NCBI RefSeq assembly: GCF_014077625.1
Contig: NZ_JACFXU010000018.1
Location: forward strand, 186,001 to 250,000
Direction: 5' to 3'
Source: Sediminihaliea albiluteola
GTDB taxonomy: Bacteria; Pseudomonadota; Gammaproteobacteria; Pseudomonadales; Halieaceae
Length of the DNA stretch: 64,000 bases
Positions 17,835-28,426 of this stretch are shown here, piece by piece. The notes under the pieces were generated by a model that had not been told where the DNA came from, did not search any database, and was given only the letters and a program-made list of their open reading frames with translations. Numbering within the stretch: the first letter of the stretch is position 1; every line of letters starts with the position of its first letter. A program made the position numbers and the translations under genes.

Positions 17835-19358
17835 ATGACTGTCATTCGCCAGGACGATTTCATCGATAGCGTCGCCGACGCCCTGCAGTTTATTTCTTAT
17901 TACCATCCGCTGGATTTTGTACAGGCGGTTAATGAAGCCTATGAGCGCGAGCAGAACCCTGCTGCCAAGGATGCCATGGCGCAGATTCTGATTAACTCGC
18001 GCATGTGTGCCACAGGTCACCGCCCGATTTGTCAGGATACCGGCATTGTCACTGTGTTCCTGAAAATCGGTATGAACGTGCAGTGGGACGCCACTATGTC
18101 AGTGGCTGATATGGTGAACGAAGGTGTGCGACGGGCCTACACTCACCCCGACAACGTACTGCGCGCATCTATTTTGGCTGACCCAGCCGGTGCCCGTAAA
18201 AACACCAAAGACAACACGCCGGCCGTGATTCATATGGAAGTGGTCGAAGGTGACACCGTGGATGTGCAGGTGGCGGCCAAGGGTGGCGGCTCTGAAAACA
18301 AATCCAAGATGGCGATGCTCAACCCCTCCGACAGTATTGTCGATTGGGTTGTGAAAACGGTGCCGACCATGGGCGCAGGCTGGTGTCCGCCAGGCATGCT
18401 GGGTATCGGCATTGGTGGAACCGCAGAAAAAGCAGCGGTGATGGCCAAAGAATCCCTGATGGACCCAATTGATATTCATGAGCTGCGCAAGCGCGGCCCC
18501 TCCAACCGAGTGGAAGAATTGCGTCTGGAAATCATGGATGCAGTGAATAAGCTGGGTATTGGCGCTCAGGGCTTGGGTGGTTTGACCACTGTGCTAGACG
18601 TCAAGATCATGGATTATCCAACTCACGCGGCTTCTCTGCCGGTAGCGATGATCCCCAACTGCGCCGCAACGCGTCACGCGCACTTTGTCTTAGATGGCTC
18701 GGGCCCGGCGCTGCAAACACCACCAGATCTTGATCAGTGGCCCGATATTACTTGGGAGGTGGGTGATAAGGTGCGGCGCGTAAACCTAGACACCGTGACT
18801 CCCGAAGAGGCCGCCCAGTGGCAGCCCGGTGATACCCTGCTGCTGTCGGGCAAAATGCTCACTGGCCGAGATGCGGCGCACAAGAAAATGACCGAGCTAA
18901 TCCAGTCTGGTGAAGGTTTGCCGCCCGAAGTTGACCTCAAAGGGCGCTTTATTTACTACGTTGGCCCCGTCGACCCAGTGCGCGACGAAGTGGTCGGCCC
19001 GGCTGGTCCCACTACAGCCACCCGTATGGACAAGTTCACTGACTACATTTTGGAGCAAACCGGCCTGCTGGGCATGATCGGCAAGGCAGAGCGCGGCCCT
19101 GTCGGTATCGATGCGATTAAAAAGCATAAAGCGGTCTACTTGATGGCAGTGGGCGGTGCGGCTTACCTGGTGTCTAAAGCGATCACCTCGTCTCGCGTAG
19201 TGGCTTTCCCAGAGATGGGCATGGAAGCGATCTACGAGTTTGAAGTGAAAGATATGCCAGTCAGTGTGGCGGTGGATGCCCGCGGCACCTCGGTACACGA
19301 AATTGGTCCAAAAATCTGGCAACAAAAGATCGAAGAGCAGGCCATCGAAGTGGTCTAA
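17835..19358 (+). CDS. Class I fumarate hydratase (iron-sulfur)
   Basis: 507 residues, the length of FumA/FumB-type enzymes. Catalyses reversible hydration of fumarate to malate in the TCA cycle using an oxygen-sensitive 4Fe-4S cluster. HRPICQDTG and IPNCAATRHAHF surround two conserved Cys residues likely to ligate the cluster, and AGWCPPGMLG holds another. AAGGAATT precedes the ATG. The exonuclease gene starts 3 bases after the stop, so the two are probably co-transcribed. No class II fumarase is in the window. Confidence 0.93.
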   Translation: MTVIRQDDFIDSVADALQFISYYHPLDFVQAVNEAYEREQNPAAKDAMAQILINSRMCATGHRPICQDTGIVTVFLKIGMNVQWDATMSVADMVNEGVRRAYTHPDNVLRASILADPAGARKNTKDNTPAVIHMEVVEGDTVDVQVAAKGGGSENKSKMAMLNPSDSIVDWVVKTVPTMGAGWCPPGMLGIGIGGTAEKAAVMAKESLMDPIDIHELRKRGPSNRVEELRLEIMDAVNKLGIGAQGLGGLTTVLDVKIMDYPTHAASLPVAMIPNCAATRHAHFVLDGSGPALQTPPDLDQWPDITWEVGDKVRRVNLDTVTPEEAAQWQPGDTLLLSGKMLTGRDAAHKKMTELIQSGEGLPPEVDLKGRFIYYVGPVDPVRDEVVGPAGPTTATRMDKFTDYILEQTGLLGMIGKAERGPVGIDAIKKHKAVYLMAVGGAAYLVSKAITSSRVVAFPEMGMEAIYEFEVKDMPVSVAVDARGTSVHEIGPKIWQQKIEEQAIEVV

Positions 19359-19361
19359 ACG

Positions 19362-20813
19362 ATGGCGGCCACGACCTTTTATTGGCACGACTACGAGACC
19401 TTTGGGGTCGATCCCGCGCGGGATCGGCCGGTGCAATTTGCCGGCTTGCGCACGGATGCGCAGCTCAATCCCATCGGTGAGCCGCTGGTTATTTATGCCC
19501 GCCCGGCAGATGATTATCTGCCGCATCCAAAGGCCTGCCTAGTAACCGGAATCACTCCCCAGGAGGCTTTGGCAAAAGGCCTGCCGGAGCGTGAATTTAT
19601 CCGTCTGATACATGAGGAACTGGCGCAGCCCGGGACCTGTGGAGTGGGCTATAACTCACTGCGCTTTGACGACGAAGTGACCCGTTACACCCTGTACCGC
19701 AACTTTTACGACCCCTATGCCCGGGAGTGGCAAAACGGCAATTCTCGCTGGGATATCATCGATATGCTGCGGGCGGCTTATGCCCTGCGCCCAGAGGGGA
19801 TTGTATGGCCGCAGCGTGAAGACGGTTTGGTCAGCTTTAAGTTGGAGGAGCTGACCGCGGCCAACGGCATCAGCCACGAAGCCGCCCATGATGCGCTGTC
19901 CGATGTGCATGCCACCATTGCCGTGGCGCGCTTAGTGCGGGAGAAGCAGCCGCGGCTCTATGACTATGTTGTAAACCACCGCGATAAAGCTTCAGCGCGG
20001 CAAATGTTGGATATTCCCGCGATGAAGCCGGTGCTGCATGTCTCTGGCATGTTCGGCGCAGAGCGCTTCAATACGGCTTTGGTGGTGCCTTTGGCACAGC
20101 ACCCGAGTAACAGCAATGAAGTGATTTGCTATGACTTGAGTGTCGACCCAAGCCCTTTAGCTGAGCTCGATGTCGAGACAATTCAGCAGCTGCTTTACAC
20201 CCGCGCTGTTGATTTACCCGAAGGGCGGCAGCGCCCGGGCTTAAAGACCATTCATCTCAACCGCTGCCCATTGTTGGTTACAGCCAAAATGGCCAGCCCC
20301 GAGGTGGCGGCGCGTATCGGCCTAGATGGCGCCACCTGCCGGGCTAATCTGGCGGCACTGCGCGCCCAGCGTGAGGCAGATAGCGCAGCCTTTAGTCAAA
20401 AAATACAAGCGATCTACGCCGAGCGGCAGTTCGAGCCAATCACTGATCCGGAGCGCATGCTGTACAGCGGCGGTTTTTTCCCTGAGCAAGACAAGCGCAA
20501 TATGGCGCGGGTGCGCGAGGCAAGCCCAGAGCAATTGGCCCAGCAGAGCTTTCCTTTTGAGGATGCGCGCCTCCCCGAGCTGCTGTTCCGCTATCGCGCA
20601 CGCAACCACCCTGAAACACTCAATGAGCTAGAGCGCGAGCAGTGGGAAGAGTTTCGCTTCCTGCGACTCACCGACCCTGAAGCGGGTGCCGCGCTGTGTA
20701 TGGAAGAATTTCATGAGCTGATTGAGCAGATGTTGGCCGCTGACGACCTGCCAGCGGATGATCAAGCACTGCTGCAGCAGCTACTCGATTACGGCGACTC
20801 ACTACTGGCCTAG
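19362..20813 (+). CDS. sbcB: Exodeoxyribonuclease I
   Basis: 483 residues. DEDD-family 3'-5' exonuclease on single-stranded DNA, used in mismatch repair and recombination. The ExoI motif WHDYETFG (Asp and Glu metal ligands) is at residues 7-14, YNSLRFDDE follows, and EAAHDALSDVHAT is the third motif with its His/Asp. An SH3-like and a helical extension fill the rest, as in E. coli SbcB. The ATG is 3 bases after the fumarase stop. Confidence 0.95.
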   Translation: MAATTFYWHDYETFGVDPARDRPVQFAGLRTDAQLNPIGEPLVIYARPADDYLPHPKACLVTGITPQEALAKGLPEREFIRLIHEELAQPGTCGVGYNSLRFDDEVTRYTLYRNFYDPYAREWQNGNSRWDIIDMLRAAYALRPEGIVWPQREDGLVSFKLEELTAANGISHEAAHDALSDVHATIAVARLVREKQPRLYDYVVNHRDKASARQMLDIPAMKPVLHVSGMFGAERFNTALVVPLAQHPSNSNEVICYDLSVDPSPLAELDVETIQQLLYTRAVDLPEGRQRPGLKTIHLNRCPLLVTAKMASPEVAARIGLDGATCRANLAALRAQREADSAAFSQKIQAIYAERQFEPITDPERMLYSGGFFPEQDKRNMARVREASPEQLAQQSFPFEDARLPELLFRYRARNHPETLNELEREQWEEFRFLRLTDPEAGAALCMEEFHELIEQMLAADDLPADDQALLQQLLDYGDSLLA

Positions 20814-20850
20814 TGAACTACTACCAGTTCGCCATGCACCGATGGGCATA

Positions 20851-20872
20851 GGGCAGCGACTGCCCCTATAAT
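20851..20872 (+). promoter_or_regulatory. pyrB promoter -10 with abutting inverted repeat
   Basis: TATAAT at 20867-20872 follows directly after GGGCAG-CGA-CTGCCC (20851-20865), a perfect 6-bp inverted repeat lying between where -35 and -10 would be. This is a plausible operator; no strong -35 is seen. pyrB starts 35 bases after the -10. Confidence 0.45.
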
Positions 20873-20907
20873 GCAGCCATCACAATTTGTATGGGAGTTA
20901 GACCCGC

Positions 20908-21921
20908 GTGCAGTTTGCCGGTAGCCACATCCTCTCCGTCAGTCAGTTCGAGCGTCCTGATGTGCAGCGCATCTTTGCCGTCGCTGATCGTATGCAACCT
21001 TATGCCCACCGTCAGCGAGTGACCAAAGTGCTCGACGGTGCGATCCTCGGTTCTATGTTCTTTGAGCCAAGCACTCGGACTCGGGTCAGTTTTGGCAGTG
21101 CTTTTAACCTCTTGGGTGGTGAGGTGCGTGAAACCACTGGTATTGAAAACTCCGCAATCGCCAAAGGCGAATCGCTGTACGACACCGCCCGGGTGCTCAG
21201 CGGCTACTCCGATGTGATCGCCATGCGCCACCCGGCGGCGGGTTCGGTGGCAGAGTTTGCCGCCGCCAGTCGCGTTCCTGTGATAAATGGCGGCGATGGT
21301 GCTAATGAGCACCCCAGCCAAGCGCTGCTCGACCTGTATACCATTAAGAGTGAGTTAGCGGGCCGCGGCCGTGGCATCGACCGTTTGCGTATTGCTATGG
21401 TGGGCGACTTGCGCCATGGCCGCACGGTGCATTCACTGTGCAAGTTGATGTGTTTGTTCGACGATATTCAAGTGGTTTTGGTTTCGCCACAGGAGCTGCG
21501 TATGCCCGGTGAGATTGTTGAGCAGCTGCGTCAGTCCGGTCACAAGGTGCTGGAGTCGGATGTGTTGGAGGCGAGTATTGCGCATGTGGATATTGTCTAC
21601 TCCACCCGTATCCAGGAAGAGCGCTTCAGTAGCCAACAGGAGGCTGACCTGTACCGCGGGCGCTTCCGCTTAAATCAGAGCATTTACACCGAGCACTGCG
21701 AACCGAATACCGTCATTATGCATCCGCTGCCGCGGGATTCGCGTGATACCGCGCGGGAGCTGGACGACGATCTTAATGACAACCCCAACCTAGCCATTTT
21801 CCGCCAGACGGATAACGGCGTATTAGTGCGCATGGCATTATTCGCCCTGGTGCTGGATGTGGTTGATCTGGTCGACAGCTGCGCTCGCGATGTGAATTGG
21901 TACACCGCAGGGCGCTTCTAA
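20908..21921 (+). CDS. pyrB: Aspartate carbamoyltransferase
   Basis: 337 residues, GTG start with GGGAG upstream. Makes carbamoyl-aspartate, the committed step of pyrimidine synthesis. Carbamoyl-phosphate motif FFEPSTRTR, the KGES lysine loop, MRHP, GDGANEHPSQALLDL and HPLPRD are all intact. The sequence is nearer to the E. coli catalytic chain than to the Pseudomonas type, but it has about 20 extra C-terminal residues. Neither pyrI nor a pyrC-like partner is adjacent. murJ follows after 34 bases. Confidence 0.93.
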   Translation: MQFAGSHILSVSQFERPDVQRIFAVADRMQPYAHRQRVTKVLDGAILGSMFFEPSTRTRVSFGSAFNLLGGEVRETTGIENSAIAKGESLYDTARVLSGYSDVIAMRHPAAGSVAEFAAASRVPVINGGDGANEHPSQALLDLYTIKSELAGRGRGIDRLRIAMVGDLRHGRTVHSLCKLMCLFDDIQVVLVSPQELRMPGEIVEQLRQSGHKVLESDVLEASIAHVDIVYSTRIQEERFSSQQEADLYRGRFRLNQSIYTEHCEPNTVIMHPLPRDSRDTARELDDDLNDNPNLAIFRQTDNGVLVRMALFALVLDVVDLVDSCARDVNWYTAGRF

Positions 21922-21955
21922 TGTCAGCACGCTGCTGTTCTAGGGCTGTTACAGA

Positions 21956-23551
21956 GTGAGTACTGAGGCCGATAAAAAAGTGACGAAAGCGGCGCCGGGT
22001 CTGCTCCGCTCCAGTGCCTTGGTGGGCAGCATGACCATGATGTCGCGGGTCTTGGGCTTGCTGCGCGATGTGGTCATCGCTGCAACCGTGGGCGCCAGCG
22101 CTTATGCTGACGCCTTTTTTGTGGCCTTCAAAATTCCCAATTTTTTGCGCCGCCTATTTGCCGAGGGCGCCTTTGCCCAGGCCTTTGTGCCAGTGCTGGC
22201 CGATTACCGCGAGCAGGGCAGCTTGAATGCCGTGCAGGCTTTAGTGAACCGGGTCTCGGGGGTGCTCGGTGGCACCCTGATTATGGTCACCACCCTAGCA
22301 GTGCTGGCAGCGCCATTGGTGGCGGGACTTTTTGCCCCAGGCTTTCTGGGCGATAGCGATAAGTTCCAAGCCACTACGGAACTGATTCGCATTACCTTTC
22401 CCTATCTGTTGTTGATTTCCATGACCGGCTTCTGCGGCGCTATCCTCAACAGCTATGGCCGTTTTGCAGTGCCGGCCTTTACCCCAGTATTTTTGAACTT
22501 ATCCCTGATTGTGGCGGCTCTAGTTGCGGCCCCTTGGTTTGCTGAACCCGTATATGCCTTAGCTTGGGGAGTGCTGATTGCCGGGCTGTTGCAGCTCTTG
22601 TTTCAGCTGCCTTCACTGTATCGGATTGATCTGGTGCCGCGTCCTATCTGGGACACTCAGCACCCCGGAGTGCGGCGTATTCTCCGCCTAATGGTGCCGG
22701 CTTTGTTTGGGGTGTCGGTCAGCCAGATTAACTTGCTGCTCGATACGGTATTGGCCTCTTTTTTGCCTACCGGCAGTGTGTCCTGGCTCTATTACTCTGA
22801 TCGTCTGACGGAGTTGCCGCTGGGGGTCTTTGGTATTGCAGTTGCCACAGTGATTCTGCCAAGTCTCTCTGCACACCGCGCCGGTGCGCGCAGCGAAGAC
22901 TTTACTCTGACCCTCGATTGGGCGGTGCGCATGATTCTGCTGGTGGCGGTGCCCGCGGCAGTGGCACTGATATTACTCGCCCAGCCGATTTTGATTACCT
23001 TGTTTCAATACGGTGCGCTCAGTGCCCACGATGTCTCGATGGCTAGTTTAAGCCTGCAGGCCTATTGCCTAGGGCTTATTGCCTTTATGCTGATCAAGGT
23101 ACTGGCACCAGGCTTTTATGCCCGCCAGGACATGGTCACGCCGGTAAAAATTGGTATTAAGGCAATGGTTGCCAACATGCTGCTAAATGTTGCTTTTGTG
23201 CTGCCCTTGTACTTCTATTTTGATATTGGCCATGTCGGCTTGGCGCTGGCCACCAGTGCCTCGGCATGGCTTAACGCGGCCTTGTTACTGCGTGGTCTGC
23301 TGCGGGAGGGGGTGTACCGATTCCAGCCCGGCTGGGGGCTATACCTGCTGCGCTTACTAGCCGCCACTGCGGCCATGGCCCTGGCAGCCTGGGCTTTGAG
23401 TCCGGATTTGGGCGACTTGCAGGCGCTTAATTGGTATCAGCGAGCGCTGCAAATAGCCGTGGTTTGTATCGGCGGGGGAGTAGCCTATCTGCTGGCACAT
23501 TTCGTCCTCGGTAGTCGTTTTCAGCAGCTGCGCAGCCCGCGCGTGGCCTGA
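21956..23551 (+). CDS. murJ: Lipid II flippase MurJ
   Basis: 531 residues, GTG start, about 14 hydrophobic segments. MMSRVLGLLRDVVIAATVG is the family signature. MurJ (MOP exporter superfamily) moves lipid II across the inner membrane for peptidoglycan synthesis. It precedes ribF, ileS, lspA, fkpB and ispH, the same order as in Pseudomonas. Confidence 0.95.
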   Translation: MSTEADKKVTKAAPGLLRSSALVGSMTMMSRVLGLLRDVVIAATVGASAYADAFFVAFKIPNFLRRLFAEGAFAQAFVPVLADYREQGSLNAVQALVNRVSGVLGGTLIMVTTLAVLAAPLVAGLFAPGFLGDSDKFQATTELIRITFPYLLLISMTGFCGAILNSYGRFAVPAFTPVFLNLSLIVAALVAAPWFAEPVYALAWGVLIAGLLQLLFQLPSLYRIDLVPRPIWDTQHPGVRRILRLMVPALFGVSVSQINLLLDTVLASFLPTGSVSWLYYSDRLTELPLGVFGIAVATVILPSLSAHRAGARSEDFTLTLDWAVRMILLVAVPAAVALILLAQPILITLFQYGALSAHDVSMASLSLQAYCLGLIAFMLIKVLAPGFYARQDMVTPVKIGIKAMVANMLLNVAFVLPLYFYFDIGHVGLALATSASAWLNAALLLRGLLREGVYRFQPGWGLYLLRLLAATAAMALAAWALSPDLGDLQALNWYQRALQIAVVCIGGGVAYLLAHFVLGSRFQQLRSPRVA

Positions 23552-23579
23552 TTGGGCTAGGCTCAGGGCAAATTGCCAG

Positions 23580-23601
23580 CCCGCGCCATAGGATACGCGG
23601 G
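23580..23601. repeat. Hairpin between murJ and ribF
   Basis: CCCGCG and CGCGGG are 6-bp arms over a 10-base loop. No clear T-run follows. A TATACT at 23612-23617 downstream could be a ribF -10. Confidence 0.3.
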
Positions 23602-23651
23602 GCTATTTCAGTATACTTCAGGCTTTGTTTTAACTGGGCAACTACCCTGCT

Positions 23652-24587
23652 ATGGAGCTGATTCGAGGCCTGCATAACCTGCAGCCCAGACACCGCGGTT
23701 GCGTGGCCACTATCGGGGCCTTCGACGGCGTACACCTGGGGCATCAGGCGGTCATTCGACACCTACTGGAAAAGGCTCGAGAACTGGGCCTGCCATCAGT
23801 GGTGATCGTGTTTGAGCCGCTACCCAGAGAATATTTGACGCCCTTAGCTGCGCCCGCTCGCTTGATGAGCTTTCGCGAGAAGTTCGCGGCCCTGTCGGAT
23901 ATGGGAGTGGAGCGTGTACTGCGCATTCGCTTTAGCGAGCAGTTGCGTAATAAAAGTGCTCAGTCCTTTGTCGATGAGGTATTTGTCGAGGGGCTGGGAG
24001 TGCGCTACATCGTGCTGGGTGATGATTTTCGCTTCGGCAACGATCGCCAAGGCGACGCCGAGTTTATTAAGGCTCAGGGGCCCCGCAATAACTACCAGGC
24101 TGGGGCCACAGAGACTCTGGAGTTTGACGGTGAGCGAGTCAGTAGTACTCGTATCCGCAAGGCTTTAGAAGAAGCTGATTTTGAGCTCGCCGAAGCCTTG
24201 CTAAGCCGCCCTTATAGCATCGCTGGCAAGGTGGTCTATGGCCGTCAGCTCGGTGGTCAGCTGGGTTTTCCTACGGCGAACTTGCAGCTGCACCGCTTGC
24301 GCGCCGCCCTATCTGGGGTGTTTGTGGTGTCAGTCGAGGGCCCTGGTTTAGCAGGGGCCAAGGGCGTGGCCAATGTGGGCACACGGCCGACAGTAGACGA
24401 GAGCATCAAAGCGAATCTAGAAGTGCACCTGCTTGATATCGACGTCAACCTGTATGGCAAGCACATCAAAGTCACCTTCCTGCACAAGCTGCGGGAGGAG
24501 CAAAAATTTGCCTCGGTAGAACAGCTACGTGAGCAGATTGCCAAGGATATCACCACCGCCCGGGAATGGTTTGCCGGGCAGGACTAA
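23652..24587 (+). CDS. ribF: Bifunctional riboflavin kinase/FAD synthetase
   Basis: 311 residues. The N-terminal FMN adenylyltransferase domain has GAFDGVHLGHQAVI (nucleotidyltransferase HxGH) and the C-terminal kinase has GRQLGGQLGFPTANL (PTAN motif). It converts riboflavin to FMN and then FAD in the cytosol. ileS follows after 45 bases. Confidence 0.96.
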   Translation: MELIRGLHNLQPRHRGCVATIGAFDGVHLGHQAVIRHLLEKARELGLPSVVIVFEPLPREYLTPLAAPARLMSFREKFAALSDMGVERVLRIRFSEQLRNKSAQSFVDEVFVEGLGVRYIVLGDDFRFGNDRQGDAEFIKAQGPRNNYQAGATETLEFDGERVSSTRIRKALEEADFELAEALLSRPYSIAGKVVYGRQLGGQLGFPTANLQLHRLRAALSGVFVVSVEGPGLAGAKGVANVGTRPTVDESIKANLEVHLLDIDVNLYGKHIKVTFLHKLREEQKFASVEQLREQIAKDITTAREWFAGQD

Positions 24588-24632
24588 GTGAAGTGAGGCC
24601 CTAGAGGGCTATCGCGACAACATGAGAGAACT

Positions 24633-27437
24633 ATGAGCGACTATAAAGATACGCTGAACCTGCCGAAAACGGCTTTCCCCATGAAGGCCAGTTTAGCCCA
24701 GCGCGAGCCGCAGCGTTTAAAGCAGTGGGCAGATATGGACCTATACGGCAAAATTCGTGAGCACAGTGCCGGGCGACCGAGCTTCATCCTGCACGATGGC
24801 CCCCCCTATGCTAACGGTGAATTGCATTTGGGCCACGCCGTAAACAAGGTTCTCAAAGATATCATTATCAAGTCGCGCACCTTGGCGGGCTATGACGCGC
24901 CCTACGTGCCGGGCTGGGACTGCCACGGCTTGCCGATTGAGCTAAATGTAGAGAAGAAATCTGGCAAACCCGGGGTGAAAATCACTGCTGCTGAGTTCCG
25001 TCAGAAGTGCCGTGAGTACGCCGCGCGGCAAGTGGATGGGCAGCGCAAAGAGTTTATCCGCATGGGGGTTTTGGGTGATTGGTTCGACCCATACCTAACC
25101 ATGAACTTTGGCTTTGAAGCCAATATCGTTCGCACCCTGTCGCGTATCATCGACAATGGTCATCTGCACAAAGGTTTCAAACCCGTGCACTGGTGTACGG
25201 ACTGTGGCTCGGCCTTGGCTGAAGCTGAAGTGGAATACAAAGACAAGTTTTCGCCAGCGATTGACGTCGCCTACGAGGCGGTTGATGCCGCTGCTATCAG
25301 TGCTGCCTGTGAGAGCGACTACAGTGGCGCCATCGCGGTGCCGATATGGACCACAACGCCTTGGACACTGCCCGCTAGTATGGCGGTAAGCCTCCACCCC
25401 GAGCTGGATTATGTATTGATTGCTGCTGAGGGGCGAGCGCTCTTAGTTGCCGAAGAGTTGGCTGAGTCCTGTGCGCAGCGCTTTGGTTTAGCGAAGCTTG
25501 AAATTCTGGGCCGTTGTCAGGGGCGGGCGCTGGAGCGACAGGCCCTGCAGCACCCCTTCTTGGAGCGGCGGGTGCCTATCATACTGGGCGAGCACGTCAC
25601 GACCGAGGCGGGTACAGGTGCGGTACACACTGCCCCAGCTCACGGTCAAGATGACTTTATAGTAGCTCAGCACTACGGAGTGGAGGTGTACAACCCGGTC
25701 GGTGGCAATGGCGTCTACCTGCCAGACACCGAGTTCTTTGCTGGACAGCATGTGTTCAAAGCCAATGATGCCGTGGTCGAGTTGCTGCAGGAGCGCGCTG
25801 CGCTGTTGCACCACGAATCTTACGAGCACTCCTATCCGCACTGTTGGCGCCACAAGAGCCCGATTATTTTCCGCGCGACACCGCAGTGGTTTGTCAGCAT
25901 GGGGCAAAATGGCTTGCTCAATGATGCGCTGGACGCGGTTGAACAGGTGCAGTGGCTGCCCGGGTGGGGGAAATCTCGCATCGACGCCATGCTGGCTAAT
26001 CGCCCGGATTGGTGTATTTCGCGTCAACGCACCTGGGGGGTGCCAATTGCACTGTTTATCCACAAAGAAAGTGGTGAACTGCACCCGCGCACGAGCGAGT
26101 TAATGGAACAGGTTGCCCAGCGTATAGAAGCTGCCGGTATCGAGGCTTGGTTTGATCTGGACCCTGCTGAATTGTTAGGCGAAGAGGCCGCTCACTACGA
26201 CAAGGTCACCGATACCCTCGATGTGTGGTTTGACTCAGGGGTCACTCATGCCTGCGTACTGCGCGAGCGCGATGGTTTGCGAGCACCTGCCGATCTGTAT
26301 TTGGAGGGCTCCGACCAACACCGGGGCTGGTTCCAATCCTCTCTGCTAACCAGTATTGGCGCTTATCATGAGGCGCCCTATAAAACGGTACTGACCCACG
26401 GCTTCACGGTAGATTCTGAAGGCCGTAAGATGTCTAAGTCGATCGGTAATATCATTGCGCCGAAGACGGTGATGAATGATCTCGGTGCCGATATCCTGCG
26501 CTTGTGGGTGGCCGCTACGGATTACCGTGGCGAGTTGACCGTGTCCGATGAGATTCTCAAGCGCACTGCAGATGCTTACCGCCGCATACGTAATACAGCG
26601 CGCTTTTTGCTGTCTAACCTGAACGGTTTTAATCCGACTAGCGATGTTTTGCCCGCCGAAGAGATGCTATCGCTAGATCGCTGGGCGGTGGACCGGGCAG
26701 CTCGTTTGCAACGGGAAATTGAACAGGCTTACGAGAACTATCAGTTCCATCAGATTTATCAAAAACTGCACCACTTCTGCGCCAATGATTTGGGTGGTTT
26801 CTATCTCGATGTAATCAAAGATCGCCAGTACACCACCCAGAGTGACAGTGTGGCGCGACGCTCCGCTCAGACTGCCATGTATCACGTCGCTGAGGCGCTA
26901 GTGCGCTGGGTGGCCCCGATACTTAGCTTTACTGCCGAAGAAATCTGGGAAAACCTGCCCGGCGAGCGTGCCGAATCGGTATTTTTGGCTCATCACTACG
27001 AGCATCTGGCGCAGCTGCCTGACACTGTCGCCATGGGCCGAGAGTACTGGGAGTCGGTTATGGCAGTGCGCAGCGCGGTGAACCGCGAGATTGAAGTACA
27101 GCGGGCAGCCGGTACCGTGCGCGGCTCACTGGACACCATCGTAACGCTGTACTGTGATGAGTCATTGCTGGAACTACTGCAGCCTCTAGCACAGGAGCTG
27201 CGCTTTGTGTTGATTACTTCTGGGGCCGAGTTGGCCGCTTTAGATACGGCGCCTAGCAAGGCCGCTGCGACGGAGCTTTCCGGCTTGCGTTTGACTGTGG
27301 CAGTCTCAACAGATGAGAAGTGTGAGCGCTGCTGGCACCGTCGCCCGGACGTGGGCACTCACAGCGAGCATGAGACCTTGTGTGGTCGCTGTATCGACAA
27401 TATCGAAGGTCCCGGTGAGCAGCGCCGCTTTGCCTAA
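24633..27437 (+). CDS. ileS: Isoleucyl-tRNA synthetase
   Basis: 934 residues, full length. Class I synthetase with the HIGH-type motif in ANGELHLGH (about residue 65), the KMSKS motif near residue 600, an editing domain between them and a C-terminal zinc finger (CERCWHRR and CGRC). Charges tRNA-Ile. The last 23 bases overlap lspA, whose start GTG lies inside the ileS coding region. Confidence 0.98.
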   Translation: MSDYKDTLNLPKTAFPMKASLAQREPQRLKQWADMDLYGKIREHSAGRPSFILHDGPPYANGELHLGHAVNKVLKDIIIKSRTLAGYDAPYVPGWDCHGLPIELNVEKKSGKPGVKITAAEFRQKCREYAARQVDGQRKEFIRMGVLGDWFDPYLTMNFGFEANIVRTLSRIIDNGHLHKGFKPVHWCTDCGSALAEAEVEYKDKFSPAIDVAYEAVDAAAISAACESDYSGAIAVPIWTTTPWTLPASMAVSLHPELDYVLIAAEGRALLVAEELAESCAQRFGLAKLEILGRCQGRALERQALQHPFLERRVPIILGEHVTTEAGTGAVHTAPAHGQDDFIVAQHYGVEVYNPVGGNGVYLPDTEFFAGQHVFKANDAVVELLQERAALLHHESYEHSYPHCWRHKSPIIFRATPQWFVSMGQNGLLNDALDAVEQVQWLPGWGKSRIDAMLANRPDWCISRQRTWGVPIALFIHKESGELHPRTSELMEQVAQRIEAAGIEAWFDLDPAELLGEEAAHYDKVTDTLDVWFDSGVTHACVLRERDGLRAPADLYLEGSDQHRGWFQSSLLTSIGAYHEAPYKTVLTHGFTVDSEGRKMSKSIGNIIAPKTVMNDLGADILRLWVAATDYRGELTVSDEILKRTADAYRRIRNTARFLLSNLNGFNPTSDVLPAEEMLSLDRWAVDRAARLQREIEQAYENYQFHQIYQKLHHFCANDLGGFYLDVIKDRQYTTQSDSVARRSAQTAMYHVAEALVRWVAPILSFTAEEIWENLPGERAESVFLAHHYEHLAQLPDTVAMGREYWESVMAVRSAVNREIEVQRAAGTVRGSLDTIVTLYCDESLLELLQPLAQELRFVLITSGAELAALDTAPSKAAATELSGLRLTVAVSTDEKCERCWHRRPDVGTHSEHETLCGRCIDNIEGPGEQRRFA

Positions 27438-27951
27438 TACAGCGTCAATATCGAATGGCCTACGGGCTTGGCCTTGGTATGTCTTGGCAATCGCGGTCAT
27501 AGGGCTAGATCAATACACTAAGGCACTGGCTACTGCGACACTGCACTATGGTCAGCCATTGCCGGTGTGGTCCTGGTTTAACCTGACCCTGCAACATAAC
27601 ACCGGTGCGGCTTTTAGCTTTCTCAGTGATGCCGGCGGTTGGCAGCGCTACTTTTTTACGGCTATTGCTTGGGTGGTGAGCTCAGTTCTTGTGGTTTGGA
27701 TTTACCGCTTACCCCGTGGCCATAATTTGTTGGCACTGAGCTTAGCGCTAATACTGGGTGGTGCGATAGGCAATGTCTGGGATCGTATGATGCTAGGCTA
27801 TGTGGTCGACTTCATTTCTGTTCACTACCAGAACAGCTATTTTCCGGCCTTTAACCTGGCCGATGCCGCGATTAGCGCCGGTGCCGTCGGTATGGTGCTG
27901 GATAGTTTTCGAGTTCGCTCGCCGGCGGATGAACAAGTCATTAAGGAGTAG
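27415..27951 (+). CDS. lspA: Lipoprotein signal peptidase
   Basis: 178 residues, four membrane segments. The catalytic aspartates are in [14 protein letters not shown] and FNLADAAI. LspA cleaves the signal peptide of diacylglyceryl-prolipoproteins in the inner membrane; this window encodes several clients (the sulfatase, BamD and the DUF885 protein). The GTG at 27415 is chosen because AAGG lies 6 bases upstream and the protein then starts just ahead of the first membrane segment; it overlaps ileS by 23 bases. Confidence 0.95.
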   Translation: MSSAALPNTASISNGLRAWPWYVLAIAVIGLDQYTKALATATLHYGQPLPVWSWFNLTLQHNTGAAFSFLSDAGGWQRYFFTAIAWVVSSVLVVWIYRLPRGHNLLALSLALILGGAIGNVWDRMMLGYVVDFISVHYQNSYFPAFNLADAAISAGAVGMVLDSFRVRSPADEQVIKE

Positions 27952-27957
27952 GGCGCA

Positions 27958-28413
27958 ATGAGCACTCAGAATGTAGCCGTCAGTGAGGGCACACGTGTGT
28001 TTCTTAACTTCTCAGTCAGTCTGGAAGATGGCTCAGAAGTTGATTCCAACTTTGGTGGCGAGCCGGTGGACTTTGTCATCGGTGACGGCAGCCTTCTGCC
28101 CAGCTTTGAAAAGCTGATATTTGGTATGTCACCCGGTGATCGCCAGCTGTTTACCGTAGAGCCGGAAAATGCCTTTGGTCAACCGAATGACAACAACGTA
28201 CAGTTGATTCCGCGCAGTCATTTCGAGGAGGGCGCTGAGCTGCAAGTTGGCCTGGTATTCTCGTTTGCTGATGCCAGTGGCGCTGAGCTGCCCGGTGTGA
28301 TTGCGGCGATTGATGATGAGGAAGTCTCGGTGGACTTCAATCACCCCCTCGCCGGGCGGACCATCTTGTTTGATGTGCAGATTCATCGAGTGGAACCCAC
28401 CGAGCTGCACTAA
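27958..28413 (+). CDS. fkpB: FKBP-type peptidyl-prolyl isomerase
   Basis: 151 residues. Small SlyD-like FKBP with the inserted flap domain: [17 protein letters not shown], then the [11 protein letters not shown] and ENAFGQPN segments, then the chaperone insert. It accelerates prolyl isomerisation in the cytosol. Six bases after lspA and 13 before ispH, so it is part of the same operon. Confidence 0.92.
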   Translation: MSTQNVAVSEGTRVFLNFSVSLEDGSEVDSNFGGEPVDFVIGDGSLLPSFEKLIFGMSPGDRQLFTVEPENAFGQPNDNNVQLIPRSHFEEGAELQVGLVFSFADASGAELPGVIAAIDDEEVSVDFNHPLAGRTILFDVQIHRVEPTELH

Positions 28414-28426
28414 GGGAGCTAAGATT

